From positions 1-25,243 of IMG/VR virus record IMGVR_UViG_3300020459_000063: a stretch of DNA of 25,243 nt. One strand, given 5' to 3'. Shown in pieces: positions 14,192 through 22,161 of this stretch; the first letter of the stretch is position 1; each line of letters begins with the position of its first letter. The notes beneath the pieces were generated by a model. The model searched no databases. It had not been told where the DNA came from and worked only from the letters and a program-made list of their open reading frames with translations. A program made the position numbers and the translations under genes. The stretch comes from a virus.

Positions 14192-14236
14192 TTATTTTTT
14201 CCCATAAATGACCGTATTTAAAGCGGTCACCTCCTT
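14188..14236 (-). promoter_or_regulatory. gp5 leader: distant Shine-Dalgarno, hairpin and mini-ORF
   Basis: On the minus strand a strong AAGGAGG (14236-14230) is followed at once by TGACCG, a 9-base loop and CGGTCA (14229-14209), then by a five-codon frame ATG GGA AAA AAT AAA TGA (14205-14188) whose stop overlaps the gp5 ATG as ATGA. The strong ribosome site is 38 bases from gp5 unless the hairpin folds out. A hairpin that brings a distant site near the start is known for T4 gene 38. Confidence 0.45.
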
Positions 14237-14255
14237 ATATTTATCCGTATTTAAA
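14212..14255 (-). repeat. Direct repeat TTTAAATACGG, two copies
   Basis: The 11-base unit occurs at 14245-14255 and 14212-14222 on the minus strand, 33 bases apart, on both sides of the strong Shine-Dalgarno sequence. Each copy is one base from the late-promoter pattern TATAAATAC, and a third near-match (GATAAATA) lies between them. Confidence 0.5.
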
Positions 14256-14436
14256 CAATCTGCGTAGGCGCCGCGGTGCGAAGCACTAATCTATGGCCAT
14301 GTCTTAATGTCCATGAGTACCAGTTGATTTTATTACATTCTTTCTTCATATAACCCTTTGAATAGTCTTTTTTCATAGGTAATAGAGGTTCTTTTCTCAT
14401 TAATTGCTCTGGTTTCTTTGTTGTTCTATGTATCAT
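14251..14436 (-). CDS. Possible small basic protein, 61 residues
   Basis: This frame fills much of the 353-base gap between gp27 and gp5. The product is basic (MIHRTTKKPEQLMRKEP at the start) with a WYSWTLRHGHRLVLR segment and no recognised motif. AAGG lies only 1 base from the ATG, so the ribosome site is poor, and the last third is unusually GC-rich and contains a GTGC-TTC-GCAC hairpin. It may be a real small gene or a chance frame over a regulatory region. The remaining 14437-14544 shows only two tiny frames and nothing I can name. Confidence 0.35.
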   Translation of the reverse strand: MIHRTTKKPEQLMRKEPLLPMKKDYSKGYMKKECNKINWYSWTLRHGHRLVLRTAAPTQIV

Positions 14437-14544
14437 ACCTTATTTTCTCTTACATTGTTTGTATTATTATATAGGTTGACCTCTCATGTGGCCATACCCT
14501 TTAGCAAAAATTTTTTTCTAAACTCGCAATAAACTTTGAGCATA

Positions 14545-16536
14545 CTAGAAGAATCCTTTAAAAAAGCTCTTAGCACTAGATAAGTTCTTCTTAAAGGCAA
14601 CCATACTAGATTGTACAAAGCTATTGATATTTCCTTGCATAGAGCCTCTCATTGATGGTGGTATGTTGTTTACGTTACTGAGGTTTATGCCTCCTAATGC
14701 TAGTTTAGCCTTTTCTGCGATTTTCTCAACTACTGTCTTTCTTTGTAGTATTGTGTTATTGATCTTCGCAAGGTGTTCGTTCATCAAAACTCTATTGGAA
14801 GTACTGTTTAGGACGTTATTTACCGCCTTATTAGCGGCATCCTTGATATTCATGTCTGTACTATTCAAATCTACGCCTAACTTCTTAGCAATGTCATTTA
14901 CGTTGCTTATCTGCGGACTAGGTATCTTGCCGTCTAATTTGTTCTTAATAGGCGTTAACGTTGATATATCTACGCCTGACCCTATTACATCTATAGGTTG
15001 TGATCTGAAATGTGCATTTGCCTTAAACGTATCAGCGTTCGGTAAATCATTGGCAAATACGTTTCTAACCACAGTCATGGCTGTAGTGTGTTTCTGATCT
15101 ATCATATCAATTTGATGGTGTAATTTAGATATTAGATAACGACCTGTAAGGAATGGGTCTACCACGTCTTCTCTCATAACCTTATTGTCTGTTGTCATCT
15201 CACTAGCGTTATATGATGGCACTTCACACCATACTAGGTCACCTACGTTGTATGTAAAGTTACCAGGTACGTCTATGTTCATTGAGAAGTAATCCCTTGT
15301 TGCTTCTGATAAATTCTGTTTGCCTGTCATTCTAGGATCTGATTCCATACCCTCACTATTAAAAATGTGATTTGATTTAGTAGCAGGTACAACAAACACA
15401 CGAGCAAAATAATCATCCATATACTTACGATTGTCAGCACTTGACGCCTTGGTCAGTTTACTAGCATGTAGTCTATTGATCTGGTGTTTATTTGTTGAAC
15501 CATATGATTTGTCATCTACCGTATAGTCATCATCAAATTCAGCAGGCCCAGGTGGCATGATACCTTGATATACTGCACCAGCACCTGTCGGTGCGTCTAT
15601 GTGTAATGCTTGTTCATAATAGTTTGTATATGTCAATTTGCTCTTTATAAATTTCTTATCTATTAGATCATGTGCATAGGTCACACTACCGAACATGCCT
15701 CGTCTTGTATTTCTTAATGTGTTATATGAGTCGTTAAATGAAAATGAATATGGTTTAGTTATAGGCGACTCTGACTCTACGTCTGGTGTACTAAAGTTAG
15801 GATTAAACGCTGACAATAGGTCTATAAAGGCAACAAATGGTCTGTTACGTGTGTTGTCACCACTTTCTCTATACAATGACTCTAAACATCTAAAATGAAA
15901 ACCTCTATTGTTTTCATAGAACATATAATCAGGTGTTTTGTAATTGACTGGCTCCGATATAAACGTCATGTGCCTTACACCTTCAGCAGGTCTGCAATTA
16001 GGAAACGTGTATTTGTACACGCCTTTTGTAGGGTCAATGAATAGGTCTTTTTTAGAGTTGAGCAAGGACTTGTCTGATTTGACCATCTTGTCAACCATTT
16101 CTGCATATGAGCCTGTAAATGATTTTGATACACGTAATCGCTCATTTCTTATTGATTCGATTGATGTAAAGAATAAGGCAACAGCCTGTGTGTTTTGTGT
16201 TGATCTTACTGATCGTTTTTCATACACTTGAAATCTGTGGTTTGTAGCGTTCATTTCTTCATCACCACCTGCGTCTATAGGTGTTCTAAATTTAAACTCT
16301 AAAAACTCGTTACCTATGATAGGCAACTTATTAACTGCACCTACGCTGTCTATAAACATGAGGTTGCCTGATAAAAATGCTGAATCTAAATCTTGGTAGA
16401 CGTTGACTACGGCTGTCATACCTGATATTTCTAACTGCGAACCACCGTAACTGTAAAGTATTATCTCACCTGCTCTGAAATCGCCAGGAAATCTGTTGTT
16501 CAGGTCATCATATTTGGGAGCTGCCTTATCGGCCAT
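14545..16536 (-). CDS. gp27: Baseplate hub protein, gp27-like, with long C-terminal extension
   Basis: The 663-residue protein occupies the gp27 position and shows the hub layout of T4-type marine phages: an N-terminal tube-like domain (AGEIILYSYGGSQLEISGMTA..., about 20-120) and a second beta-rich part up to about 480 (VPGNFTYNVGDLVWCEVPSY, YLISKLHHQIDM). T4 gp27 has 391 residues; here about 180 extra C-terminal residues are mostly helical and polar. gp27 trimers join the tube end to gp5. It starts 1 base after the gp53 stop and carries AGGAGG just upstream. The assignment rests on position and general layout more than on strict identity. Confidence 0.78.
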   Translation of the reverse strand: MADKAAPKYDDLNNRFPGDFRAGEIILYSYGGSQLEISGMTAVVNVYQDLDSAFLSGNLMFIDSVGAVNKLPIIGNEFLEFKFRTPIDAGGDEEMNATNHRFQVYEKRSVRSTQNTQAVALFFTSIESIRNERLRVSKSFTGSYAEMVDKMVKSDKSLLNSKKDLFIDPTKGVYKYTFPNCRPAEGVRHMTFISEPVNYKTPDYMFYENNRGFHFRCLESLYRESGDNTRNRPFVAFIDLLSAFNPNFSTPDVESESPITKPYSFSFNDSYNTLRNTRRGMFGSVTYAHDLIDKKFIKSKLTYTNYYEQALHIDAPTGAGAVYQGIMPPGPAEFDDDYTVDDKSYGSTNKHQINRLHASKLTKASSADNRKYMDDYFARVFVVPATKSNHIFNSEGMESDPRMTGKQNLSEATRDYFSMNIDVPGNFTYNVGDLVWCEVPSYNASEMTTDNKVMREDVVDPFLTGRYLISKLHHQIDMIDQKHTTAMTVVRNVFANDLPNADTFKANAHFRSQPIDVIGSGVDISTLTPIKNKLDGKIPSPQISNVNDIAKKLGVDLNSTDMNIKDAANKAVNNVLNSTSNRVLMNEHLAKINNTILQRKTVVEKIAEKAKLALGGINLSNVNNIPPSMRGSMQGNINSFVQSSMVAFKKNLSSAKSFFKGFF

Positions 16537-16537
16537 C

Positions 16538-17068
16538 TTATCCTCCTATCAAGGTTTTAAATTCTTGTGTAATCAGTTCTAAAAATTCTGGTTTGATTAA
16601 TTTGATCCTTGCCTTTTTATTTTGTATTCGTAATTCATACTCGTAATTAGAAACAGACGTAGCACCTGACACGGTGCTGTTTACCTCTATCATATGTGAG
16701 TCGTCAAATGAAGATGTTGAACCAGAAGACTGAGCAACTTCGTAATGATGTATGCCATTAGGTGCATTGTACTTATCATTTACATATTGCTCAAACTGTG
16801 CTTGAGGTAAAGGCCAATCATAAAATCTATCTTTGACTTTGTTGAATAATAATATTATCCAGTAATATCGTTGATCGCCATAAAACTGCTCTGATACTGA
16901 CTCTGGTGTGTCTTCACCACCTATGTCATACAGGTCAAATAGAGCAGCCGTTTCACTTAATCCTTCTTTAATCTGTACACGTCTTAATAGGTTTGTGACT
17001 AACTTGTAATCACCTTTGCCTACTGCGTCATAGTAAATTTTAGGAAAGTTTTCAAAATATGATGGCAT
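16538..17068 (-). CDS. gp53: Baseplate wedge protein gp53
   Basis: The 176-residue product (T4 gp53 is 196) shows the family pattern: N-terminal YFENFPKIYYD, then the signature PESVSEQFYGDQRYYWIILLFN (about 55-77; T4 has the analogous P-E-E-L-A-x-x-x-Y-G-x-x-x-L-Y-W-V-L-L), and KVKDRFYDWPL. gp53 clamps the wedge heads and is needed for hexagonal dome assembly. Its ATG overlaps the gp48 stop by TAATG and its stop is 1 base from gp27. Placing a wedge gene between gp48 and gp27 differs from T4 but is common in marine relatives. Confidence 0.92.
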   Translation of the reverse strand: MPSYFENFPKIYYDAVGKGDYKLVTNLLRRVQIKEGLSETAALFDLYDIGGEDTPESVSEQFYGDQRYYWIILLFNKVKDRFYDWPLPQAQFEQYVNDKYNAPNGIHHYEVAQSSGSTSSFDDSHMIEVNSTVSGATSVSNYEYELRIQNKKARIKLIKPEFLELITQEFKTLIGG

Positions 17069-18177
17069 TATAATCCTTTCGTATCTCTAGTTGACGGTGC
17101 GTTGCTAGCTGATAACCTTAATTCGTTGTAACGTTTTCTTTCCATTAGTTCTAGTTCTCTAAAACTTAATGTTGCGTCTATTGATACAGGATCACCACTA
17201 GGGTGTGTACTAAATTTGTCTGAGCCATAGTCTATATCAACACCTGTACAAGCACACAATCCTATTTGATCTATGTATGGGTTGATTGCTGTACCTTTCA
17301 TAAATCTAATTACAAATTCATGTGGCACCTTGTAAGCTGCAATACTACTACCGTCACCGTATCTTTCAGGCAACATAGCGTCTTTGATAGCATGTAATAT
17401 CTTATTAACCACATCTGATTCCTCTTTACTACGTGGTGTAAATTTAAATGTAAAACTAAAATTTCTGTAATCTATACCATTGAATATCATCTCCTGCATG
17501 GCTGCTGGGGCAATACCTGTTCTACGTTGCAATGCAGCCTGTGTACCTGACAATAGACCACCAGAGGCAAATGCACCTACACCTGATACAGCCTTACCTA
17601 ATTGTGCTGTAATTGATCCTAAATCTGACCCAAAGAATTTACCACTATTAACTGCGTCTTTTAGTTTTGCCATTGCACCTGTTATCATACCGACCTCTTC
17701 AGCACCATAGTCGGCCTGCATATTGAATTTTAATGTTTGTGGCATGTATATTGCAATTGTATTTTTTATATTTCTAGCAGAACCTTTACCTGTAGGTATA
17801 CCAAACCCTATGTTAGAAGAGCCTTCACCAAAAAATCTATTTGCATTGTACACGACCTTGTTAAGGTTGTCTGCTCTTTTTGTTAAGTATTGATTACCTA
17901 CACCTTTACTTGAACCACTACCACCTTCTTCCGTTACACGTTCTATAATATCAAATAACATGTAATGCTCTTGGTCTTCATGGTTTATAGGGTACACAAA
18001 AAAGTTATTGCTCATTGAGTGTCTTGTTGATGTGTAATCAGCGTTACCAGGATTGTAATTTATAACACCTGCTTTACTTGCTATCGTTCTAAATGATGGT
18101 ATATTACGACCTTGTAAAACGTTGCCTTTGTTCTTCAGGCCGTTGATTAGTGTTGTTAGTGCTTTAAATGCTTTCAT
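17068..18177 (-). CDS. gp48: Baseplate tail tube cap protein gp48
   Basis: The 369-residue protein (T4 gp48 is 364) contains the strong family block FRNFSFTFKFTPRSKEESDVVNKI (about 238-262, written here in part), the MLPERY and PHEFVIRFMKG segments and a C-terminal CTGVDIDYGSD...VSIDATLSFRELELMERK block (about 310-350). gp48 binds the hub and, with gp54, starts polymerisation of the tail tube. An alanine/glycine-rich helix at 170-215 is less conserved. The gene lies 11 bases after the tape measure stop; a near-match AATAAATA box precedes it. Confidence in the family is high. Confidence 0.92.
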   Translation of the reverse strand: MKAFKALTTLINGLKNKGNVLQGRNIPSFRTIASKAGVINYNPGNADYTSTRHSMSNNFFVYPINHEDQEHYMLFDIIERVTEEGGSGSSKGVGNQYLTKRADNLNKVVYNANRFFGEGSSNIGFGIPTGKGSARNIKNTIAIYMPQTLKFNMQADYGAEEVGMITGAMAKLKDAVNSGKFFGSDLGSITAQLGKAVSGVGAFASGGLLSGTQAALQRRTGIAPAAMQEMIFNGIDYRNFSFTFKFTPRSKEESDVVNKILHAIKDAMLPERYGDGSSIAAYKVPHEFVIRFMKGTAINPYIDQIGLCACTGVDIDYGSDKFSTHPSGDPVSIDATLSFRELELMERKRYNELRLSASNAPSTRDTKGL

Positions 18178-18188
18178 ATTAATATTTA

Positions 18189-19868
18189 TTAAGGTATCAT
18201 CACAGATTGATCTTTAACTGTACTATCTGGATTTGATGTTCCTATGTTTGTTGAACCGTATTCTGTTTTGTTTGTTGTATTAGATGAGCTGTTATTAATA
18301 TTATTAATTGTAGTACCAGCCTCACCATTACCTATTGTTAATTTCTCTATTTTATCTGCCTTTAATTCTTCTACATTGTCAAGTTTCTTTTGATCGTTCT
18401 TTACAAGGCCTAAATCATCATGTTGGTCAGCAACTGATGGTGTGTCACTATCGCCTGCAAGAAACTTAGCAGTCTTTTTCTTATCTACTAAACCAAATGT
18501 TAAACCAGATAAGAACCCAGCAAAACCTGATGAAGCTTTATCTCTTAATGTTATTTCTTCGCCTTCTTCTTTGTCAAGTAAATCACCTGCTTGTGCAACA
18601 CCCTTAGCAGCGTCAAATATACCCATAACAGCAGCAAGAGGTAAGAATACACGACCTGCAACTCTAGCAGCACCACCTGCTACTTTACCTGCTATCTTAG
18701 CACCTTTTTTAACATTGTTTTTTACGAGTGTGCTTGTTTTTACTTTTGTCTTTTTTGCGTCTTTTTTATCTGTTGTTGTTACTGCTTTCGTGCCTGTACC
18801 AGTACCAAGTACCTTTGGTTTTGCACCCACAGGTCCTTTAGGTGCCTTTGGTGGTAGACCTAACATACTTCTCATTGAGCCTGCAAGTGTACTACCTAAT
18901 CCTGTGATTGAAGATGTAATTATGCCACCTAGACCTGATAAGGCAGCAAGAGGTAACAATGCACTACCTATGCCCTCAAAGAAACCTTTATCATCTTCTT
19001 TTTTACCATCTAATAATTCGTTTGTAAGTTTTGATTCTTCGTAAATCTTTTCTAATAAATTTGATGATGTATCAAATTGTTTATCTGATTCTCTTTCTTG
19101 TTCAGTTGCCTCTTCACTATCTGCAAGACCACTATCGGCAGTATCAGGCATAAGATTCATACCTAACGACCCAGCAGTTGCGTCTTTTGCTATATCTTCT
19201 CTACCACCTTTTGTACCTGCAGCTGCACCTGTTGATGTACTACCGCCTCCTTTTAAAGCACCTTTTGTTTCTTTTCTACGTAATTGTCTTTTAGCAGATA
19301 TACCTCTTTGCTCTGCTCTTTCTTCAGACTCAATTGCTCTTTCTATTCTCTTGCCTATGATAGGTACATTTGTAAGACCTATTCGTTTAGCAAGTTTAAG
19401 TGGTTTTAATTCTTTTTTAAAATCTCTAAATGATAATGATAATTTAGTTGATAACCCTAATACTTTTTTTAATTCAGCATTTGTTTTACCTACAGTTGCT
19501 TGAATATATGCAAGTTCTTCCTCTGAAATAATACCTTTTTTAAATAGACCTTCATACTCTTTGATTGTTTTTTCTGTAGTTTGTTGTTGAGTTTTTGCGT
19601 CATCAAAATCCATGCCTTTCAAAGAGTCAAGTTCAACAACAGAATAATCTATTACAAAGTTGACTATCTCTTGTCGTATTTCTGCGTCATTAAGCTTTGC
19701 CTGACTCGTATAACCAGCAGACCTCTCTAATTGAGATTGGTACTCCTGTAACGAGTCAGATATAGCAAACTTAGGATCAGATTCATCTTCTTTTTGTCTT
19801 TTTAGAATTGACTTAAAGTTTTCTGCTGACGCCTTTTTAAAGACTTTGGATTCTGCTGTTGTTGCCAT
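18189..19868 (-). CDS. gp29: Tail tape measure protein, gp29-like
   Basis: The 559-residue protein is close in length to T4 gp29 (590), the tape measure that sets tail length and plugs the hub. It is helix-rich and charged at the N-terminus (about 1-200), has long Gly/Ala/Lys low-complexity stretches (about 200-225, 340-400), hydrophobic segments (about 300-335, 400-425) like those of tape measures that enter membranes, and a polar Asn/Ser/Thr tail. Family assignment rests on composition, length and position: it follows the gp26/frameshift chaperone pair and a small membrane protein, and precedes gp48. It starts in a TAATG overlap. Confidence 0.82.
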   Translation of the reverse strand: MATTAESKVFKKASAENFKSILKRQKEDESDPKFAISDSLQEYQSQLERSAGYTSQAKLNDAEIRQEIVNFVIDYSVVELDSLKGMDFDDAKTQQQTTEKTIKEYEGLFKKGIISEEELAYIQATVGKTNAELKKVLGLSTKLSLSFRDFKKELKPLKLAKRIGLTNVPIIGKRIERAIESEERAEQRGISAKRQLRRKETKGALKGGGSTSTGAAAGTKGGREDIAKDATAGSLGMNLMPDTADSGLADSEEATEQERESDKQFDTSSNLLEKIYEESKLTNELLDGKKEDDKGFFEGIGSALLPLAALSGLGGIITSSITGLGSTLAGSMRSMLGLPPKAPKGPVGAKPKVLGTGTGTKAVTTTDKKDAKKTKVKTSTLVKNNVKKGAKIAGKVAGGAARVAGRVFLPLAAVMGIFDAAKGVAQAGDLLDKEEGEEITLRDKASSGFAGFLSGLTFGLVDKKKTAKFLAGDSDTPSVADQHDDLGLVKNDQKKLDNVEELKADKIEKLTIGNGEAGTTINNINNSSSNTTNKTEYGSTNIGTSNPDSTVKDQSVMIP

Positions 19869-20167
19869 TATTCTTTATTCTTAACTTTTGATGGTTTACC
19901 ATTTACGTATATTGCAAACCAACCTGCACCAGCCCCTACAACTACTGACACTAACCCTGCCTGTGCGTTGTTAGGATTTTCTAGTGCCATAAACCAATTG
20001 ATTACATCTAAAAATGCCCAACCATAAGCAAGCATTAATAGTCTTGGTACTAGTCTCCAGTTAGACATCAATTCAGGTATCTCTACCTCAATAAAATGCC
20101 ATAGTGATTTAACACCGTGTTTGAAACCTGCCCAGCCTGTGCTAAGCATATTTTTTAAAAAGTTCAT
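19868..20167 (-). CDS. Small membrane protein between tail chaperone and tape measure
   Basis: The 99-residue protein has an amphipathic N-terminus (MNFLKNMLSTGWAGFKHGVKSLW) and two hydrophobic segments, RLLMLAYGWAFLDVINWFMAL (about 42-62, in part) and AGLVSVVVGAGAGWFAIYVNG (about 69-88), with a lysine-rich end. It looks like an inner-membrane protein and could be a holin; similar proteins with the LVSVVVGAGAGWF segment are common in marine phages, usually unnamed. Its ATG lies 1 base after the stop of the frameshift extension and its stop overlaps the tape measure ATG. Confidence 0.7.
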   Translation of the reverse strand: MNFLKNMLSTGWAGFKHGVKSLWHFIEVEIPELMSNWRLVPRLLMLAYGWAFLDVINWFMALENPNNAQAGLVSVVVGAGAGWFAIYVNGKPSKVKNKE

Positions 20168-20168
20168 A

Positions 20169-20366
20169 TTATCTCCCTCTTTGTTTTTCTCTTATTTTCT
20201 CGTTTTCTTCTCGTATATGCTGTAACAATAAGTCAACATATATTTCCCTCTCCCATGGTAACATTCCTTCAAGGTCACCTAATGAGTATTTATGGTATTG
20301 CATTAAAGCAAAGTTTGTCCTATAAAAACTCTCTAGGCTTTCATGTAAGAGGGTAACTGAAAAAAA
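20169..20366 (-). CDS. -1 frameshift extension of gp26 (tail chaperone C-terminal part)
   Basis: The frame is open from the slippery run at 20366 to TAA at 20169-20171 and overlaps the last eight codons plus stop of gp26. Joined to gp26 it would give 293 residues (230 from gp26, 63 new). Read alone from ATG 20303 it gives 44 residues, starting MQYHKYSLGDLEGMLPWERE and continuing IYVDLLLQHIREENE. This acidic/aromatic helix resembles the extra domain of phage tail chaperones that bind the tape measure. The ATG at 20303 has only a poor ribosome site, and the frame is closed by TGA directly before the slippery site, so fusion is favoured. Confidence 0.72.
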   Translation of the reverse strand, partial: FFSVTLLHESLESFYRTNFALMQYHKYSLGDLEGMLPWEREIYVDLLLQHIREENEKIREKQRGR

Positions 20367-21049
20367 TCAGACGCTCCTTGTAATAACATTTCATGCTCTA
20401 CACCAGATTTAGGGTTCTTGTATTTGATTGTATGACTTATGATAGGCAACGTTTCAAAAAAGTCTTTTAACTTTTTAAATTGTGGCATAGTCAAGTTGTC
20501 AACAAACTGCTCAAGTTCTTTTGGTTCAAGGTCTTGTGTTTCAAACACCTCATCACCATTGTAAATCTGAGCAATACAATCTCTCATCAAATTAACTGTA
20601 AGGTCAATTATAGTCTTCTTATCTGACACTTCAATTATAGTAGGCACTTTCATTATCACACCGTAATCTTTTGAAAAAGGTATATGTGTGTTCACCTTTT
20701 TACTAAAGTCTGGCTTTACACTCTCAATATTAAAATCATAATCTACAATTTGTGTTTCATCATCTGGACATTTTAGTTTAAGTTGTACAGTTTCACCTAT
20801 TGACTTTGATCTTATGTTCAACCATAACCATTCAAAATCGTAAACTGGTAACTTCGTAACGTCAATACCATCTGTCAATACACAAGTTTGAACAGTTTTG
20901 ATTAGTGTATCAACCATCTCCCGTTCTACATTGTTCTCTACAGACATCAATAAAATCTTTTCTTCTTTTACTAAAAATGGTCTGTACTTTACCTTTGCAC
21001 CGTTTGACAACATCAAGTCATGCTCAGGCGTCTTCATAAAATTAAGCAT
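20333..21049 (-). CDS. gp26: gp26-type baseplate hub assembly protein / tape measure chaperone
   Basis: This 238-residue protein (T4 gp26 is 208) belongs to the T4 gp26 family: N-terminal KTPEHDLMLSNGAKVKYRPF, FLVKEEKILLMS (about 25-37), the central DFEWLWLNIRSKSIGE (about 70-85) and the C-terminal LEQFVDNLTMPQFKKLKDFF (about 188-207, in part). gp26 is not kept in the mature particle but helps build the hub and tape measure complex. AAAGGAG precedes the ATG by 6 bases. The tail of the gene carries an AAGGAG, a T_TTT_TTT slippery run and an open -1 frame, so it may also yield a longer fusion. Confidence 0.88.
   Translation of the reverse strand: MLNFMKTPEHDLMLSNGAKVKYRPFLVKEEKILLMSVENNVEREMVDTLIKTVQTCVLTDGIDVTKLPVYDFEWLWLNIRSKSIGETVQLKLKCPDDETQIVDYDFNIESVKPDFSKKVNTHIPFSKDYGVIMKVPTIIEVSDKKTIIDLTVNLMRDCIAQIYNGDEVFETQDLEPKELEQFVDNLTMPQFKKLKDFFETLPIISHTIKYKNPKSGVEHEMLLQGASDFFQLPSYMKA
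20360..20379 (-). promoter_or_regulatory. Predicted -1 programmed frameshift signal
   Basis: In gp26 codon phase the minus strand reads GGA GCG TCT GAT TTT TTT CAG: the heptamer T_TTT_TTT (20366-20360) is in the exact X_XXY_YYZ phase. AAGGAG (20379-20374) lies 7 bases upstream, like the internal Shine-Dalgarno stimulator of dnaX. In the -1 frame TGA lies immediately before the heptamer and the frame is open for 63 codons after it. A downstream CTCT/AGAG stem is weak. Confidence 0.75.
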
Positions 21050-21060
21050 TATTTACTCCT

Positions 21061-22161
21061 TTAATATAATATATCACGTATAATTTTAGGGTCTGGTAGA
21101 CCTTTCGGGAACACACGCCCTCCCGTTACTCGCCCAATAGGCAAATTCCTTCTTAGCTTTTCATAGACCTGTCTACCTGCTCTACCTATCTCGTTACCTA
21201 TACCAAATGGTAAGTTATCTAAAAAGTTAGTTTGTAGTGCTGTAGTGTTTGATCTATATTCTAATCTATTCTTTTTGTGTCTTCTATTTTCTACATCCAT
21301 ACCTTGTCTTAAATAGTTCCATGCTGATGTAGCATAGTTTCTGTATGTAAATGTTACACTTGTTTTTACTATTTGATTTTGAGCGTCATATGACAATGGT
21401 GTAGAAGCAATAGTTTTAGGCCATACTTCGTACATCTGTACCTGATATGATGTGAAACCAGATGAGTCACCTAAACTTTTACGTATTGTTTCCCTATCTT
21501 TTACTGCGTCACCTGATGGCTCAAAGTTAGCAAGGGCTGCTGTAAATGATTTATGTAATGGTGTAATCGTTATCATACATGGTGTAGCATAGTCATCATA
21601 ATAACCTACATTGTGAGTAATAGGATCTACGATAGAGTTTTGCCATGCCTCAAAATATAATCGTTCATCATAGTTAACACTTGTATAAAATTCTAATGTG
21701 ACCTCTTCAAAGCTAACGTTCTTTGCTATCGCTCTTTTAGGGCCGTAGTATGTTTCATTTACATCATCTGTAATTGTTTTACCTGGTAATGAAACGTTAG
21801 AACAGAATAGGTCCATTCTTAATTGTAAATTCTCTTTTATTGCACCTGCTAGTCTACCACTTTTGTTTAATCTTGCTGCTGCTTTTTTACCACCTGTAGG
21901 GTCAGAATAAACATAGTCACGTGGTAATGCTTTACTTTGTGGTCCGTCAATCGTACATAAAAACTGCGTAGGTCTAGCCAACCCACCAGCCTGTGTTAGA
22001 CCTGATCTAAATTCATTGAATACAGAATTGTAATTAGATGATACGTTGTTGTATGAGAATCTTCTATTTGTTTCTGTTGTACTGAATTGTGGTTTACTAG
22101 GTGGTATACCTAATCGTATATCCATGTCACCTATTCTTTTACCTATACTAATTAATGACAT
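21061..22161 (-). CDS. gp54: Baseplate tail tube initiator protein gp54
   Basis: The 366-residue product (T4 gp54 is 320) has the diagnostic C-terminal block ASTPLSYDAQNQIVKTSVTFTYR (about 254-276, given in part; T4 has LSYDGDNQITTFDVTFAYR) and the VTLEFYTSVNYDERLYFEAWQNSIVDP block (about 175-202, in part), where T4 has the analogous AMQDWVNSVQDP. gp54 sits on gp48 and starts the tube. A longer, basic C-terminal tail follows (about 290-366). The ATG overlaps the upstream stop by TAATG, and gp26 begins 11 bases downstream. Confidence 0.92.
   Translation of the reverse strand: MSLISIGKRIGDMDIRLGIPPSKPQFSTTETNRRFSYNNVSSNYNSVFNEFRSGLTQAGGLARPTQFLCTIDGPQSKALPRDYVYSDPTGGKKAAARLNKSGRLAGAIKENLQLRMDLFCSNVSLPGKTITDDVNETYYGPKRAIAKNVSFEEVTLEFYTSVNYDERLYFEAWQNSIVDPITHNVGYYDDYATPCMITITPLHKSFTAALANFEPSGDAVKDRETIRKSLGDSSGFTSYQVQMYEVWPKTIASTPLSYDAQNQIVKTSVTFTYRNYATSAWNYLRQGMDVENRRHKKNRLEYRSNTTALQTNFLDNLPFGIGNEIGRAGRQVYEKLRRNLPIGRVTGGRVFPKGLPDPKIIRDILY

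Noticed and set aside
14624-15097. 157-codon open frame on the plus strand inside the gp27-like gene
   Set aside because: Antisense shadow of the hub protein's helical C-terminal part; hydrophobic only as a mirror of that codon use.
18442-19044. 200-codon open frame on the plus strand inside the tape measure gene
   Set aside because: It is antisense to a clear tape measure gene; its product is low-complexity Ala/Pro/Ser and mirrors the Gly/Ala/Lys-rich codons of the real gene. No ribosome site or motif.
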